Shown here piece after piece: positions 40,232-50,406 of a DNA stretch of 64,000 nucleotides. The position numbers and the translations under genes were made by a program. This stretch comes from Buchnera aphidicola (Chaitophorus viminalis) (lineage in GTDB: Bacteria; Pseudomonadota; Gammaproteobacteria; Enterobacterales; Enterobacteriaceae), in contig NZ_JAIWQV010000001.1 of assembly GCF_026122795.1 (NCBI RefSeq), positions 62,001-126,000 of the forward strand, given 5' to 3'. The notes beneath the pieces are model-generated. The model was not told the origin of the DNA and did not search any database. It worked only from the letters and a program-made list of their open reading frames with translations. The number at the start of each line of letters is the position of its first letter. Position 1 is the first letter of the stretch.

Positions 40232-40978
40232 TCAAATATATATTTTTTCTTGAATAAATTTTAAAAATATATTACAAAAATCATTTAAATGAGAAATAAA
40301 AGGAGCATGATTAGATTTTTTTATAATATAAGAGTTATTATCATGTAATAAATTATTTAATAAATATGAAATTTTTATTGGAACTATAGAATCTAATTCT
40401 CCATATATTCTTAAAGTTGGAATTTTAATTTTTTGAATAACATTTCTTAAATCAATTTTTTTTAATATTTTTATATTGAATTTAATAGAAGAAATATTAG
40501 GTTTGGTTATAGAAAGCACTTTTTTTTTTAATTGTTGAATATTTTTTTTATTTGCTTTATTTTTTTGTAGATTTATAAAGTTTTTTATAGATTTTTTATA
40601 ATTATAAATTAGTTCTGTTTTTAATTTTTTAATTTGAGTAAATTTCATTCCTGGCCAAAATTTTTTTTTTAGAAAACATGGAGAAGATGAAATAGTAACT
40701 AATAAAATAATTTTTTCTGGAATTTTTATAGTTAATAAAGTTGATAATATACCACCTAACGACCATCCTATTAATATAGAATTATATGGAATTTGAGATA
40801 TTTTTTTGTGAATATAGTTATTTAATTCTATATAAAAATTATTTTTTATATTTGGATTAGGAAGATTAATTGTATGTATATTAAAATATTTTTTTAATTT
40901 TTTTTTTAAAAAAAACCATATTTTTTTATTAAATCCAAGTCCATATATAAGTACTAAATTGATTTTTTTTTTATTCAT
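40232..40978 (-). CDS. bioH: BioH-type carboxylesterase
   Basis: Alpha/beta hydrolase that releases pimeloyl-ACP from its methyl ester in biotin synthesis. It has 248 residues (256 in E. coli). Nucleophile elbow GWSLGG (about 69-74), acid in YGELDSIVP (about 194-202) and catalytic His in SNHAPFISH (about 223-231) complete the triad. It is divergent from nfuA, as bioH and nfuA are neighbours in E. coli (gntX lost). Whether its substrate route is present cannot be seen here. Confidence 0.9.
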   Translation of the reverse strand: MNKKKINLVLIYGLGFNKKIWFFLKKKLKKYFNIHTINLPNPNIKNNFYIELNNYIHKKISQIPYNSILIGWSLGGILSTLLTIKIPEKIILLVTISSSPCFLKKKFWPGMKFTQIKKLKTELIYNYKKSIKNFINLQKNKANKKNIQQLKKKVLSITKPNISSIKFNIKILKKIDLRNVIQKIKIPTLRIYGELDSIVPIKISYLLNNLLHDNNSYIIKKSNHAPFISHLNDFCNIFLKFIQEKIYI

Positions 40979-41127
40979 AATATATGATTTTATTATTTTT
41001 TAATTTATAATATTTTTTTTTTAAATATAAAATTTATATATTTTATTATATATTTTAATTAAATATATATTTAATTTAATTTTTAATATAAGATTAAGTT
41101 TATTAATAAATAAAAATTTATATTCTT

Positions 41128-41703
41128 ATGATCAAAATTTCTGAAAATGCACAAAAATATATTTATAAATTATTATCTAAAAAAAAAAAAAATACACATA
41201 TAAAAATTTTTGTAATAAATCCAGGTACTGAAAAAGCAGAATGTGAAATAGAATATTTATATCAAAAAAATGTAAATAAAAAATATAAAAAATTTAAATT
41301 TACAAAATTTAATGTTTATATAAAAAAAATTCATATACCTTTTTTAAGAAGTTCTGAAATAAAATTAATACAAAATAATTTAAATTTTGAATTAATTTTA
41401 AGATCTCCTTATATAAAAAAAAATGTTAAAAGTAGTTTTACATCTTTTGAAGAAAAAATTAATTATTTTATAGAAATGAATATAAATCCATTTTTGTATT
41501 CACATGGTGGAAAAATTATTTTAATTCAAGTGAATAAGAAAAAAGAAGTAATAATTAAATTTCAAGGTGGTTGTAATGGATGTTCTATGGTAAGTTCTAC
41601 TTTAAAAAATATGGTTGAGAAACGTTTACTTGATGAGTTTCCTAGTCTTACTTTAGTACGCGATATTACTGATCATAAACCAAATATATATTCTTATTAT
41701 TAA
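41128..41703 (+). CDS. nfuA: Fe-S biogenesis protein NfuA
   Basis: Carrier that delivers clusters to target enzymes. It has 191 residues as in E. coli: a degenerate A-type domain (1-100) and a C-terminal Nfu domain with the cluster motif GGCNGCSM (about 148-155) and SSTLKNMVEKRL. Near codon 18 it includes an A14 run (about 41179-41192) that keeps the frame. In E. coli its A-type domain lacks the ligand cysteines; the same is true here. Confidence 0.95.
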   Translation: MIKISENAQKYIYKLLSKKKKNTHIKIFVINPGTEKAECEIEYLYQKNVNKKYKKFKFTKFNVYIKKIHIPFLRSSEIKLIQNNLNFELILRSPYIKKNVKSSFTSFEEKINYFIEMNINPFLYSHGGKIILIQVNKKKEVIIKFQGGCNGCSMVSSTLKNMVEKRLLDEFPSLTLVRDITDHKPNIYSYY

Positions 41704-41773
41704 GAAAATAAAAGAATTAAAGTAACAAAAATAAAATTAAAAATTATATTATTTTAAATAATTAAAAATGATT

Positions 41774-42787
41774 TTAATGAGAATCTGTTATTTCTCCTCT
41801 TAAATTTTTTTTAATTTTTTGTTTAATTAAATTAAAAGAAAAATTTTGACTAAATAAGAAATGTAATTTTGTAATTGCAGCTTCAAGAGTTAAATCTTTT
41901 CCGCTAATAATTCCTGAATTAAAAAGAGTATTTCCAGTAAAATAATTTTTCATATTTACTGTTCCTGAAAAACATTGAGTAAGATTTAATATAATAATTT
42001 TTTTTTGTATGGCTTTATGTAATTGTATTAAAAATTTTTTATTTTGAGGAGCGTTACCTGTTCCATATGTATATAAAATTAAACCCTTAGTGGGTTTTAA
42101 TAGACAGTTTTTGATAATTTTATTAGAAATTCCTGGATATATTGTAAGTACATTAATTGGTTGAGATGCAATATTATGAACAATTAAATTTTCATTTTTT
42201 GTATTTAAAACATTTTTTTTAATATATTGAATATTTATTCCTATTTTTAATAAAGGATTTAAATTAGGTGAAGAAAATGCATTTAATTTATTTGCATGCA
42301 TTTTTGTAGTTCTGTTACCTCTATATAATTTATTATGAAAAAATAATGTTACTTCATGAATAGGATAGTGTGCTGCAATGAATAAAGAATTAAGTAAATT
42401 TTTACGACCATCAGATTTTATTTCAGAAAGAGGAATTTGAGATCCTGTAATGATAATTGGTTTATTTAGATTTTCTAAAATAAAAGATAAAGCTGAAGCA
42501 GTATAAGACATAGTGTCTGTACCGTGTAAAATTATAAATCCATCATATTTTTTATAATTTTTTTGAATATCATATGCAATATTTGTCCAATTTTGAGGTG
42601 TTATATTAGATGAATCTATAAGTGGTTGATATTCATTAATTGTAAATGTAGGAATTTCTTTTTTATAAAATTCTGGTATATTTTTTATTTGTTTTTGTAA
42701 AAAACCTGAAATAGGAATATATCCTTTATGAGATTTTTTCATTCCAATAGTACCACCAGTATATGCTATATAGATTTTTTTTTTCAT
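41774..42787 (-). CDS. ansA: Cytosolic L-asparaginase I AnsA
   Basis: Hydrolyses asparagine to aspartate and ammonia. It has 337 residues (338 in E. coli). The two catalytic threonine motifs AYTGGTIGM (about 8-16) and HGTDTM (about 89-94) are intact, with SDGRKNLLNS (about 125-134). No signal peptide, which places it with type I. Aphid diet is rich in asparagine, so a retained asparaginase would supply aspartate for lysine and threonine synthesis (inference). Confidence 0.95.
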   Translation of the reverse strand: MKKKIYIAYTGGTIGMKKSHKGYIPISGFLQKQIKNIPEFYKKEIPTFTINEYQPLIDSSNITPQNWTNIAYDIQKNYKKYDGFIILHGTDTMSYTASALSFILENLNKPIIITGSQIPLSEIKSDGRKNLLNSLFIAAHYPIHEVTLFFHNKLYRGNRTTKMHANKLNAFSSPNLNPLLKIGINIQYIKKNVLNTKNENLIVHNIASQPINVLTIYPGISNKIIKNCLLKPTKGLILYTYGTGNAPQNKKFLIQLHKAIQKKIIILNLTQCFSGTVNMKNYFTGNTLFNSGIISGKDLTLEAAITKLHFLFSQNFSFNLIKQKIKKNLRGEITDSH

Positions 42788-42887
42788 ATGTTGTATTAAA
42801 AAAAGAAAGAATTTAAACTTATCATATTTTTAAAATAAAATTTTTATTGAACTTTTATAAAGAAATTAAACTTTATAAAATAATTTT

Positions 42888-42915
42888 TTGACAATATTAT
42901 AAAATATCATACACT
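42888..42915 (+). promoter_or_regulatory. Candidate sigma-70 promoter of prfC
   Basis: A consensus TTGACA (42888-42893) and TACACT (42910-42915), spaced 16 bp, lie 77 bp upstream of the prfC start in a divergent intergenic region. A full TTGACA is rare in this window outside genes. Confidence 0.5.
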
Positions 42916-42991
42916 ATATTGAATTTTATTTATATAATTTATAGTTATTAAAAAAATTCTGATAAAATATATAAGAGAAAATATTGAATTA

Positions 42992-44593
42992 ATGAATACA
43001 CATATAATATTAAATAAAAATAATTTATTAAAAATTAAAAAAAGACGTACTTTTGCTATTATTTCTCATCCAGATTCAGGAAAAACTACTGTTACAGAAA
43101 AATTTTTATTATTAAGTAAAATTATTCATCAAGCTGGAACAATTAAATCAAAAAAATCTAAAAAATATGCTAAATCGGATTGGATGGAAATTGAAAAAAA
43201 AAGAGGAATTTCAGTTACTACTTCTGTAATTCAATTTTCTTATTTAAAACATTATTTAAATTTATTAGATACACCTGGACATGAAGATTTTTCTGAAGAT
43301 ACATATAGAGTACTTACAGCAGTAGATTCATGTTTAATGATTATTGATGCTTCTAAAAGTGTAGAAAAAAGAACAAAAAAATTAATTAAAGTAGCTCGTT
43401 TAAAAAAAATTCCAATTATTACTTTTATTAATAAATTAGATCGAAATACGCATGAATTTATAAAAATTTTAGATGATATTGAAAATAAATTAAAAATTTT
43501 TTGTATACCTATGACTTGGCCTATTGGTAGTGGAAAAAACTTTAAAGGTATTTTTAATTTTTATAATCATAAAGTTTTTTTATATTTTAAAGATTTTAAA
43601 ACAGGTAATTTTAATTCAATAAAAGAAATTTCAATTATAGATTCTGTTAATTTAAAAAAATATTTAAGTAAAACAGAAATTTTTATTTTATTAGAAGATT
43701 TAGATTTAATTAAATCATATTATCATAAATTTAACAAAAAACGATTTTTAAGAGGATTAGACACACCAATATTTTTTGGAAGTGCGTTAAATAATTTTGG
43801 TTTAAGTAATGTTTTAGATGGATTAATTAAATGGGGTCCATATCCAAAATATAGAATTAGTAATTTTAGAAAAATTTATTCAGTAGAAAAAAAATTTTCA
43901 GGTTTTGTTTTTAAAATTCAAGCTAACATGAATTTAAGACATCATGATAGAGTCGCTTTTATACGTATAGTTTCTGGAAAATATATCAAAGGTATGAAAA
44001 TTTTTCATGTTCGTACGAAGAAATTTAGAATTATAAATGACGCTATGAATTTTATTGCTGGAGAAAGATTTATTATTAATAAAGGTTATCCTGGAGATAT
44101 CATTGGAATATATAGTAGAGGAAATATTAAAATCGGAGATACTTTTACAGAAGGAGAAAATATTGAATTTTCTGAAATTCCAAAGTTTGCACCAGATTTT
44201 TTTAAATGTATTTGTTTAAAAAATTCATTTAAACAAAAAACATTATTGCGTGGATTAAAACAACTTTCAGAAGAAGGTGTAGTTCATGTGTTTAAACCGA
44301 TGATAGATAATTCTTTAATATTAGGAGTTATAGGTAATTTACAGTTTGATGTGGTGTTAGAAAGATTAAAAATAGAATATAACGTTTTGGCAAGTTATAA
44401 AAATACTAATATTTCTCATATTCGATGGATTGATTCAGATAATATTAAATTATTAGAAAAATTTAAAAATGAAAATTATTCTTCTTTAGCGTATGATTAT
44501 GATAATTCTATAGTTTATTTTTCTACAAGTTTATTTAAACTAAATATTATTATTTCAAAATATAAATATATAAAGTTTTTAAAAGTGAAATAA
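42992..44593 (+). CDS. prfC: Peptide chain release factor 3
   Basis: GTPase that recycles RF1/RF2 after termination. It has 533 residues (529 in E. coli). Motifs: G1 SHPDSGKTT (about 26-34; usually SHPDAGKTT), switch ISVTTSV (about 72-78), G3 DTPGHED (about 92-98), G4 NKLD. Domains II and III continue to KFLKVK with high Lys/Ile content. Divergent from ansA with its own promoter. Confidence 0.96.
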   Translation: MNTHIILNKNNLLKIKKRRTFAIISHPDSGKTTVTEKFLLLSKIIHQAGTIKSKKSKKYAKSDWMEIEKKRGISVTTSVIQFSYLKHYLNLLDTPGHEDFSEDTYRVLTAVDSCLMIIDASKSVEKRTKKLIKVARLKKIPIITFINKLDRNTHEFIKILDDIENKLKIFCIPMTWPIGSGKNFKGIFNFYNHKVFLYFKDFKTGNFNSIKEISIIDSVNLKKYLSKTEIFILLEDLDLIKSYYHKFNKKRFLRGLDTPIFFGSALNNFGLSNVLDGLIKWGPYPKYRISNFRKIYSVEKKFSGFVFKIQANMNLRHHDRVAFIRIVSGKYIKGMKIFHVRTKKFRIINDAMNFIAGERFIINKGYPGDIIGIYSRGNIKIGDTFTEGENIEFSEIPKFAPDFFKCICLKNSFKQKTLLRGLKQLSEEGVVHVFKPMIDNSLILGVIGNLQFDVVLERLKIEYNVLASYKNTNISHIRWIDSDNIKLLEKFKNENYSSLAYDYDNSIVYFSTSLFKLNIIISKYKYIKFLKVK

Positions 44594-45426
44594 AATTTCA
44601 AAATAAATTCTTTAAAAATAAAATAATTTTTATAAATTACATTAAATTTTTATGAGTAAATTTATTGAAATAATTTTTAAAATTTTCTTAATAAATATTA
44701 ATTTAAATTTATATAAACTCAATAATTATAAAATTTATATTGTATAAATATATTTTTAATATTTTTATAAAATAAATTTATTAAAAAAAATTTTTTTTAA
44801 GATTAATGTATGAATTTTTAAAATTATTTAAATTGTTAGAAAATTTTACGCAGAATTTTTTAAAAGAATTTAAAAACAATTTAAAATTTATAAGAAATTA
44901 ATACTAATAGTAAATTTATTTTTAAAGATATATCTTTTTTCAAAGATAAAAAAATAGTAATTTTTTGTATTTGAAATACTTATATATTTAAAAATTTTTT
45001 AATAGAATTTAAATTTTTTTTATAGAAAATTTTTAAAAAAATTAAAATTTTAAATTTTTTAGAGCATGTTTTTTTTAGAATAAATATTTTAAGTAATTTT
45101 TATAAAAAATATATTAAAAAAAATATATTATATAATTCATTTAATTATTGTATATATTTTTTATGAAAAAAATTTTTTAAATAATAAAATTGTATTTATT
45201 TTTATACAAAATAATAAGAATAATTTTAAATAATGATTAATATAAATTTTATAGATTAGTGATAAGAATAAATAAAATTGTATGTATATTAAAACAATAA
45301 AAAAAATTATTTAACAAAATATTTTTTTATATAATTTTAAAAAAAAATTTTATTAAAAAATTTTATAATTTTTTATCTTTTTTAAATTTTTAATTTTAAA
45401 TTGAATATTTAATATTTAAAAAATTT
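44594..45426. other. Gene-free spacer between prfC and tRNA-Ser
   Basis: 833 bp of very A/T-rich DNA. The only short frame with any G/C content is 31 codons (44806-44901, MYEFLKLFK start), too short and without a ribosome site. Several A/T palindromes such as AAAGATATATCTTT near 44924 occur. I see no tRNA or recognisable relic; probably a fully eroded gene. Confidence 0.65.
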
Positions 45427-45513
45427 TGGTGAGAAAGGGATTCGAACCCTTGATACAATTTCTTGTATACACGCTTTCCAGGCGTGCTCCTTAATCCTCT
45501 CGGACATCTCACC
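45427..45513 (-). tRNA. serX: tRNA-Ser (GGA)
   Basis: Class II tRNA with a long variable arm. Minus strand: GGTGAGA pairs with TCTCACC, anticodon arm CACGC-CTGGAAA-GCGTG gives GGA, variable stem ATACAA/TTGTAT, T loop TTCGAAT. The discriminator is A rather than the G usual in bacterial tRNA-Ser. No encoded CCA. The symbol indicates the isoacceptor type only. Confidence 0.95.
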
Positions 45514-45536
45514 TATATATTTTATATCTATTTATT

Positions 45537-45564
45537 AGTTTAGTTTAAAAAAAAAAAACGTCAA
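45537..45564 (-). promoter_or_regulatory. Candidate promoter of tRNA-Ser
   Basis: Minus strand TTGACG (45559-45564) and TAAACT (45537-45542) spaced 16 bp, with a T12 run in the spacer; the tRNA 5' end lies 23 bp downstream. Confidence 0.4.
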
Positions 45565-45767
45565 GAGTTTTATATGGAAATTTTAATTAATAAAATTTGT
45601 ATTCTTTATAAGAAAATTTAAAGTATATAAATATATATAAATTTAAAAATTTTTAATATATAAATAAGTTTATTTGTGAGAATTATTTATTTTTAAAATA
45701 AATTTTATATTTTATAATAATAAAATTTATAATATTCTTTCCTTATTAATTTTATAGATCAATAAAT

Positions 45768-46286
45768 ATGAAAAAAAAAGATAATTTATTTTTAATAGGT
45801 CCTATGGGTGCAGGAAAAAGCACAGTAGGAAGATATCTAGCTCAGAAACTTAAAATGAAATTTTATGATTCAGATCAAGAAATTGAAAAAAGAACTGGAG
45901 CGGACATAAATTGGGTATTTGATGTAGAAGGTGAAATAGGTTTTAGAAAACGAGAATCACGTATTATTTATGAATTAACTAATAAAAAAGGAATTGTTTT
46001 AGCGACAGGAGGAGGTTCTGTGATTTCTAGCAAAAATAGGAAATATTTATCTTCTCGTGGAATAGTAATTTATTTAAATATTACTATTATGAAACAGCTA
46101 GTTAGAACTAGAAAAAATAATAATAGACCGTTACTGCAAAATTCAGATTCTATACAACGTACTTTAGAAGATTTAGCTAAAGAACGTAATCATTTTTATA
46201 AAAGTATATCTGATATAATTATTAATGCAGATAATTATAGTCCTCATAAAATAGTTCACAATATAATTCGATCATTAAATTTATAA
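45768..46286 (+). CDS. aroK: Shikimate kinase AroK
   Basis: Phosphorylates shikimate on the way to chorismate. It has 172 residues (173 in E. coli). Walker [10 protein letters not shown] (about 10-18), [11 protein letters not shown] (about 33-43; shikimate and Mg binding), [15 protein letters not shown] (about 77-82) and NNRPLL (about 116-121). AroK rather than AroL by its close match and by its operon with aroB, 22 bp downstream. Confidence 0.96.
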   Translation: MKKKDNLFLIGPMGAGKSTVGRYLAQKLKMKFYDSDQEIEKRTGADINWVFDVEGEIGFRKRESRIIYELTNKKGIVLATGGGSVISSKNRKYLSSRGIVIYLNITIMKQLVRTRKNNNRPLLQNSDSIQRTLEDLAKERNHFYKSISDIIINADNYSPHKIVHNIIRSLNL

Positions 46287-46308
46287 ATATTTTATAAATG
46301 AGACAAAT

Positions 46309-47406
46309 ATGTTAAAAAAATTTATAGTAAATTTAAAAAAAAATAAATATCCAATTATTATTGGTTATAAATTGTTTAATAAAGATTACATTTTAAAATA
46401 TTTTAAACACAAAAAAAAATATATTGTAATTACCAATAATACATTACTTAATTTGTGGAAAAAATATTTTTATAAATATTTAAAAAAAAGTCATATCTTT
46501 GTTGATATAATATCTATACCTGATGGAGAAAATTATAAATCTTTAAATGAAGTTAATAATATTATTACACGTCTTTTAACTAAAAATTATGGAAGAGATT
46601 CTATTTTAATAGCATTTGGAGGAGGTGTAATAGGAGATTTAACAGGGTTTATAGCATCTATTTATCAAAGAGGTATTGAATTTATTCAAATTCCTACTAC
46701 TTTATTAGCTCAAGTAGACGCTTCTGTGGGTGGTAAAACAGGAGTAAATCATAATTTAGGAAAAAATATGATTGGTTCTTTTTGGCAACCAAAATATGTA
46801 ATTATTGATTTATTTTTTTTATTTAGTCTACCCAAAAAAGAATTTTTATCTGGATTTTCAGAAGTAATTAAATATGCTGTTATTTTTGATAAAAAATTTT
46901 TTTCTTGGATTGAAAATAATTTTAATAAATTAAAAAATTTAGATAAAAATACTTTATTATATTGTATTTATAAATGTTGTAAATTAAAAGCAAAGATTGT
47001 CTTATTAGATGAAAAAGAAAAAAATTGTAGAGCTTTATTAAATTTAGGTCATACTTATGGTCATGCTATTGAATCATATATGAATTATAAAAATTTATTA
47101 CATGGAGAAGCTGTTTCTATGGGTATTGTACTTGCATTAGAAACTTCTTATATAATAGGTATTTTAAAAAAAAATGTATTACATAGAATTATTAAATTAT
47201 TAAAATGTTTTAACTTACCTGTATTACCTCCAAAAAATATGCCTGCATTAAGTTATATTTTATATATGAAAAAAGATAAAAAAAATATTTTAAGTAAAAT
47301 TAGATTAGTTTTACCATCTCATATTGGTTTAGTAAAAATTTATAATAATATTAGTCAAGAAATTATTATTTCTGCTATAAAAAAAACATTACAAAGAAAA
47401 TATTAA
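46309..47406 (+). CDS. aroB: 3-Dehydroquinate synthase AroB
   Basis: Second enzyme of the shikimate pathway, NAD- and metal-dependent. It has 365 residues (362 in E. coli). PDGENYKS (about 70-77), FGGGVIGDLTGFIAS (about 104-118), TTLLAQVDASVGGKTGVNH (about 136-154), FSEVIKYAV, and the zinc-binding LGHTYGHAIE (about 246-255) and LHGEAVSMG are conserved. Middle gene of aroK-aroB-rpe-trpS; damX and dam, which follow aroB in E. coli, are absent. Confidence 0.97.
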   Translation: MLKKFIVNLKKNKYPIIIGYKLFNKDYILKYFKHKKKYIVITNNTLLNLWKKYFYKYLKKSHIFVDIISIPDGENYKSLNEVNNIITRLLTKNYGRDSILIAFGGGVIGDLTGFIASIYQRGIEFIQIPTTLLAQVDASVGGKTGVNHNLGKNMIGSFWQPKYVIIDLFFLFSLPKKEFLSGFSEVIKYAVIFDKKFFSWIENNFNKLKNLDKNTLLYCIYKCCKLKAKIVLLDEKEKNCRALLNLGHTYGHAIESYMNYKNLLHGEAVSMGIVLALETSYIIGILKKNVLHRIIKLLKCFNLPVLPPKNMPALSYILYMKKDKKNILSKIRLVLPSHIGLVKIYNNISQEIIISAIKKTLQRKY

Positions 47407-47464
47407 AATATTTTATTTAATGATTAAATCTTTATAAAATTTATTGATATGGTTATTTAAAATT

Positions 47465-48151
47465 ATGAATAAAATACTTATATCACCTTCTATTTTGTCA
47501 GCAAATTTTTCTATTTTAGGAAAAGAAATAAAAAATGTTTTACAAGCTGGTGCAGATATGATTCATTTTGATGTTATGGATAATCACTATGTTCCAAATT
47601 TAACTTTTGGTCCGATAGTTTTAGAATCTATAAGAAAATATCCTATTTCAGCACCGATTGATGTGCATATTATGGCTAAACCAGTAGATAATTTAATTCC
47701 ATTATTCGCTCAAGCGGGAGCTAATTTTATTACTGTTCATCCTGAATCTACGTATCATTTAGATAGAACTTTAGGTATTATTAAAGAAAATGGTTGTAAA
47801 GTAGGGTTAGCTATTAACCCTTCTGTATCTATTAATGTTATAGATCACGTTATAGATAAATTAGACTTAATTTTATTAATGTCTGTAAATCCTGGTTTTT
47901 CTAAACAAATTTTTATTGAGAATACTTTTAAAAAAATTTTTGAATTAAAAAAAAAAATAAATTTAACAAAAAAAAAAATATATATTTCTGTAGATGGTGG
48001 AGTAAAATTTTGTCATATTAAACCTTTAATAAAATCTGGAGTAAATATTTTAGTTATAGGATCTTATATATTTGATAATATAAATTCTAAATTTATTGTA
48101 AAAAAAATTAAACACGAAATAAATAATTTTAAAAATATTTCTGTAGTTTAA
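47465..48151 (+). CDS. rpe: Ribulose-phosphate 3-epimerase Rpe
   Basis: Pentose-phosphate epimerase. It has 228 residues (225 in E. coli) from ATG 47465, chosen because MNKILISPSILSANF aligns with the family; an ATG 21 bp upstream is open but unsupported. MIHFDVMDNHYVPNLTFGP (about 32-50), PIDVHIMAKP, ILLMSVNPGFSKQ (about 137-149) and SVDGGVK are present. The usual NPGFGGQ reads NPGFSKQ. Follows aroB; gph, next in E. coli, is missing. Confidence 0.96.
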   Translation: MNKILISPSILSANFSILGKEIKNVLQAGADMIHFDVMDNHYVPNLTFGPIVLESIRKYPISAPIDVHIMAKPVDNLIPLFAQAGANFITVHPESTYHLDRTLGIIKENGCKVGLAINPSVSINVIDHVIDKLDLILLMSVNPGFSKQIFIENTFKKIFELKKKINLTKKKIYISVDGGVKFCHIKPLIKSGVNILVIGSYIFDNINSKFIVKKIKHEINNFKNISVV

Positions 48152-48178
48152 AGATTATAATTGAGTACATAAAAACTA

Positions 48179-49198
48179 ATGAAAAAAAAAAAAATAACAG
48201 TGTTTAGTGCAATTCAACCTTCAGGTAATTTAACTATAGGAAATTATATTAGTGTATTAAAACATTGGAAAAACATGCAAAATAAATATAAATGTATTTT
48301 TTGTATAGCAGATTTACATTCATTAACTTCTATTAAAAAAAAAAATTTTTCATATAAGAAATCTATTTTAGATACTTTAGCTTTATATTTAGCATGTGGA
48401 GTAAATCCTAATAAAAGTATTGTTTTTATACAGTCTTTAGTTCATGAACATTCAGAATTAAATTGGATATTAAATTGTCAAACATATTATCAAGAATTAA
48501 TTAGAATGACTCAATTTAAAACTAAAACAAAAAAGATAAAAAAAAAAATTAATACCGGTTTATTGAATTATCCTACTTTAATGGCAGCAGATATTTTATT
48601 ATATCAAACAGATAAAGTACATGTAGGTCAAGATCAAAAACAACATATTGAATTAACTAGAAATCTAGCTATACGTTTTAATACTCATTATGGAAAGGTT
48701 TTTAAACTACCTGAAATTTTCATGTTTCAAATTGGTTCTAAAATTATGTCTTTACTTGATCCAAATAAAAAAATGTCTAAATCTGATTTAAATCAAAAGA
48801 ATGTAATTTATTTATTAGAAAATTTAAACGAAATATTTAATAAAATTAAATCTTCTATTACAGATTCAGATAATCCTCCTAAAATTTTATATGATTCTAT
48901 AAAAAAACCAGGTTTATCAAATTTATTAATTATTTTATCTGCTTTAAGTGAAAAATCTATATTTGAAATAGAAGATTATTTTTTAGGAAAATCTTATTTT
49001 GAATTAAAGAAAGAAGTTTTTAATATTATAAAGAAACATTTAACAAAAATTCAAAAAAAATTTTTTATTTATAGAAATAATAAATCTTATTTAATAAATA
49101 TAGCACATGAAGGAGCAAAAAAAGCTTCTATTATAGCAAGAAAAACTCTTAATCAAGTTTATAAAAATTTAGGTTTTTTAAAAAAAAAATATTTATAA
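48179..49198 (+). CDS. trpS: Tryptophanyl-tRNA synthetase
   Basis: Class I synthetase charging the tRNA-Trp at 4256. It has 339 residues (334 in E. coli). The HIGH-like motif is TIGNY (about 19-23), with FCIADLHSLT, the specificity helix MAADILLYQTDKVHVGQDQ and KMSKSD (about 198-203). The start codon leads into an A13 run that encodes MKKKKI. End of the aroK-aroB-rpe-trpS run; a large empty spacer follows. Confidence 0.96.
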   Translation: MKKKKITVFSAIQPSGNLTIGNYISVLKHWKNMQNKYKCIFCIADLHSLTSIKKKNFSYKKSILDTLALYLACGVNPNKSIVFIQSLVHEHSELNWILNCQTYYQELIRMTQFKTKTKKIKKKINTGLLNYPTLMAADILLYQTDKVHVGQDQKQHIELTRNLAIRFNTHYGKVFKLPEIFMFQIGSKIMSLLDPNKKMSKSDLNQKNVIYLLENLNEIFNKIKSSITDSDNPPKILYDSIKKPGLSNLLIILSALSEKSIFEIEDYFLGKSYFELKKEVFNIIKKHLTKIQKKFFIYRNNKSYLINIAHEGAKKASIIARKTLNQVYKNLGFLKKKYL

Positions 49199-50406
49199 TG
49201 TATTTTTTAAATTTTTATAAATTTTTTATGTTTTATTTTAAAAATTTTATTTTGTTTTAAATAATTTTTTATATTTTTAAAAATGATAAAAATTTATAAA
49301 TATAATTAAATATTATTAATAATTTTTAAAGATGATTTTATCATTACAGAAATTATGATAAATATTAAAATTATTTTTATTGTTTTTGAATATAAAAAAA
49401 AGAAAATAATTAAAAATATTATATTTATATAATTTATTTTAAAACTTTTAATTATATTAATAGATTTGAAAAATGTAATAGTATTTTTAGAAATTTAACA
49501 AAAAAATAAATTTAATTGAAATTAAAAATAAAAAATTAAACAATAATATATAACAATATAGTTTTTTATTATAAATTTTTATTTATAGAATATTTTTTTA
49601 AAATACAATTAAATTAATGAAATTAATATTTTTTATAAGATAAATTTAATTATATAAATAAAATTAATTATATAATGTAAATCATTTTTATAAAAATGTA
49701 TTAGTAATTTGTAAATTGTTGTAAATAAAATACTGAAAACGCTAAAAATAAGTTTATTAAAAACATTTTTTTATGCGTTTTTTTTATATAAAATTTTCAT
49801 TAAAAATTTATTAATTTATAAAAAATTATTTCATTTATTAAATTTAATAAAAAATATGAAATTAGGAAATAATTTAATTTTTTGAAAATATATTTTTTTA
49901 ATTAAATAAAATAATAAAAATAAAGTAAGATTAAAAAAATTTTAAAAATTTTTTATTTAAAAGATATTAATTAGTATTTTTATATTTAAAAAATTAAATA
50001 TATTATTATTTGAAGAAATAAATATTTTTAAAGAATTATTAAAATTATATGTGATGAGATTTTTATTATAATTAAAATAATTATTTATTTTTTTTTAAAA
50101 AAAAAATAAAGATAAGTAATTTAAATATAATTTTTTTTTTATATATTATAATTAATTAATAAATTTAAATAAATAATTTTAAAATTTTAAAATTATTATT
50201 TTATTTAAAAATATATTTATTTTTATATATAAATATTTCAATTAAATTTTATATTTTCATATGTTGAAGAATAACTTTTAAAGTTTATATTTTTTTAAAG
50301 TTAAATTATAAATTTACAATATCAATGTATTTTATAAATAAAATAAACAAAAATTATTATATAATTATGTTTTAAATTTAAAAATAATTTTATTTAGGAG
50401 AATTAT
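49199..50406. other. 1.2-kb gene-free spacer between trpS and tusD
   Basis: The longest empty stretch of the window. In E. coli many genes (among them gph upstream; kefB, slyD, fkpA, yheO toward tus) lie between trpS and tusD. No frame over about 40 codons and no tRNA is visible. Apart from the hairpin at 49736-49785 there is no G-C containing structure. Best read as a fused remnant of large deletions. Confidence 0.7.
49736..49785 (+). terminator. Hairpin with T tract inside the trpS-tusD spacer
   Basis: AAAACGC (49736-49742) pairs with GCGTTTT (49775-49781), extended by A/T pairs around one bulge, loop near 49749-49764, followed by a T tract. It points to the plus strand. It stands 540 bp after trpS, too far for an ordinary terminator of that gene, suggesting that a gene once ended here. 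Confidence 0.55.

Noticed and set aside
44806-44901. 31-codon frame MYEFLKLFK... after prfC
   Set aside because: Too short, no ribosome site, and composition as expected for A/T-rich spacer.
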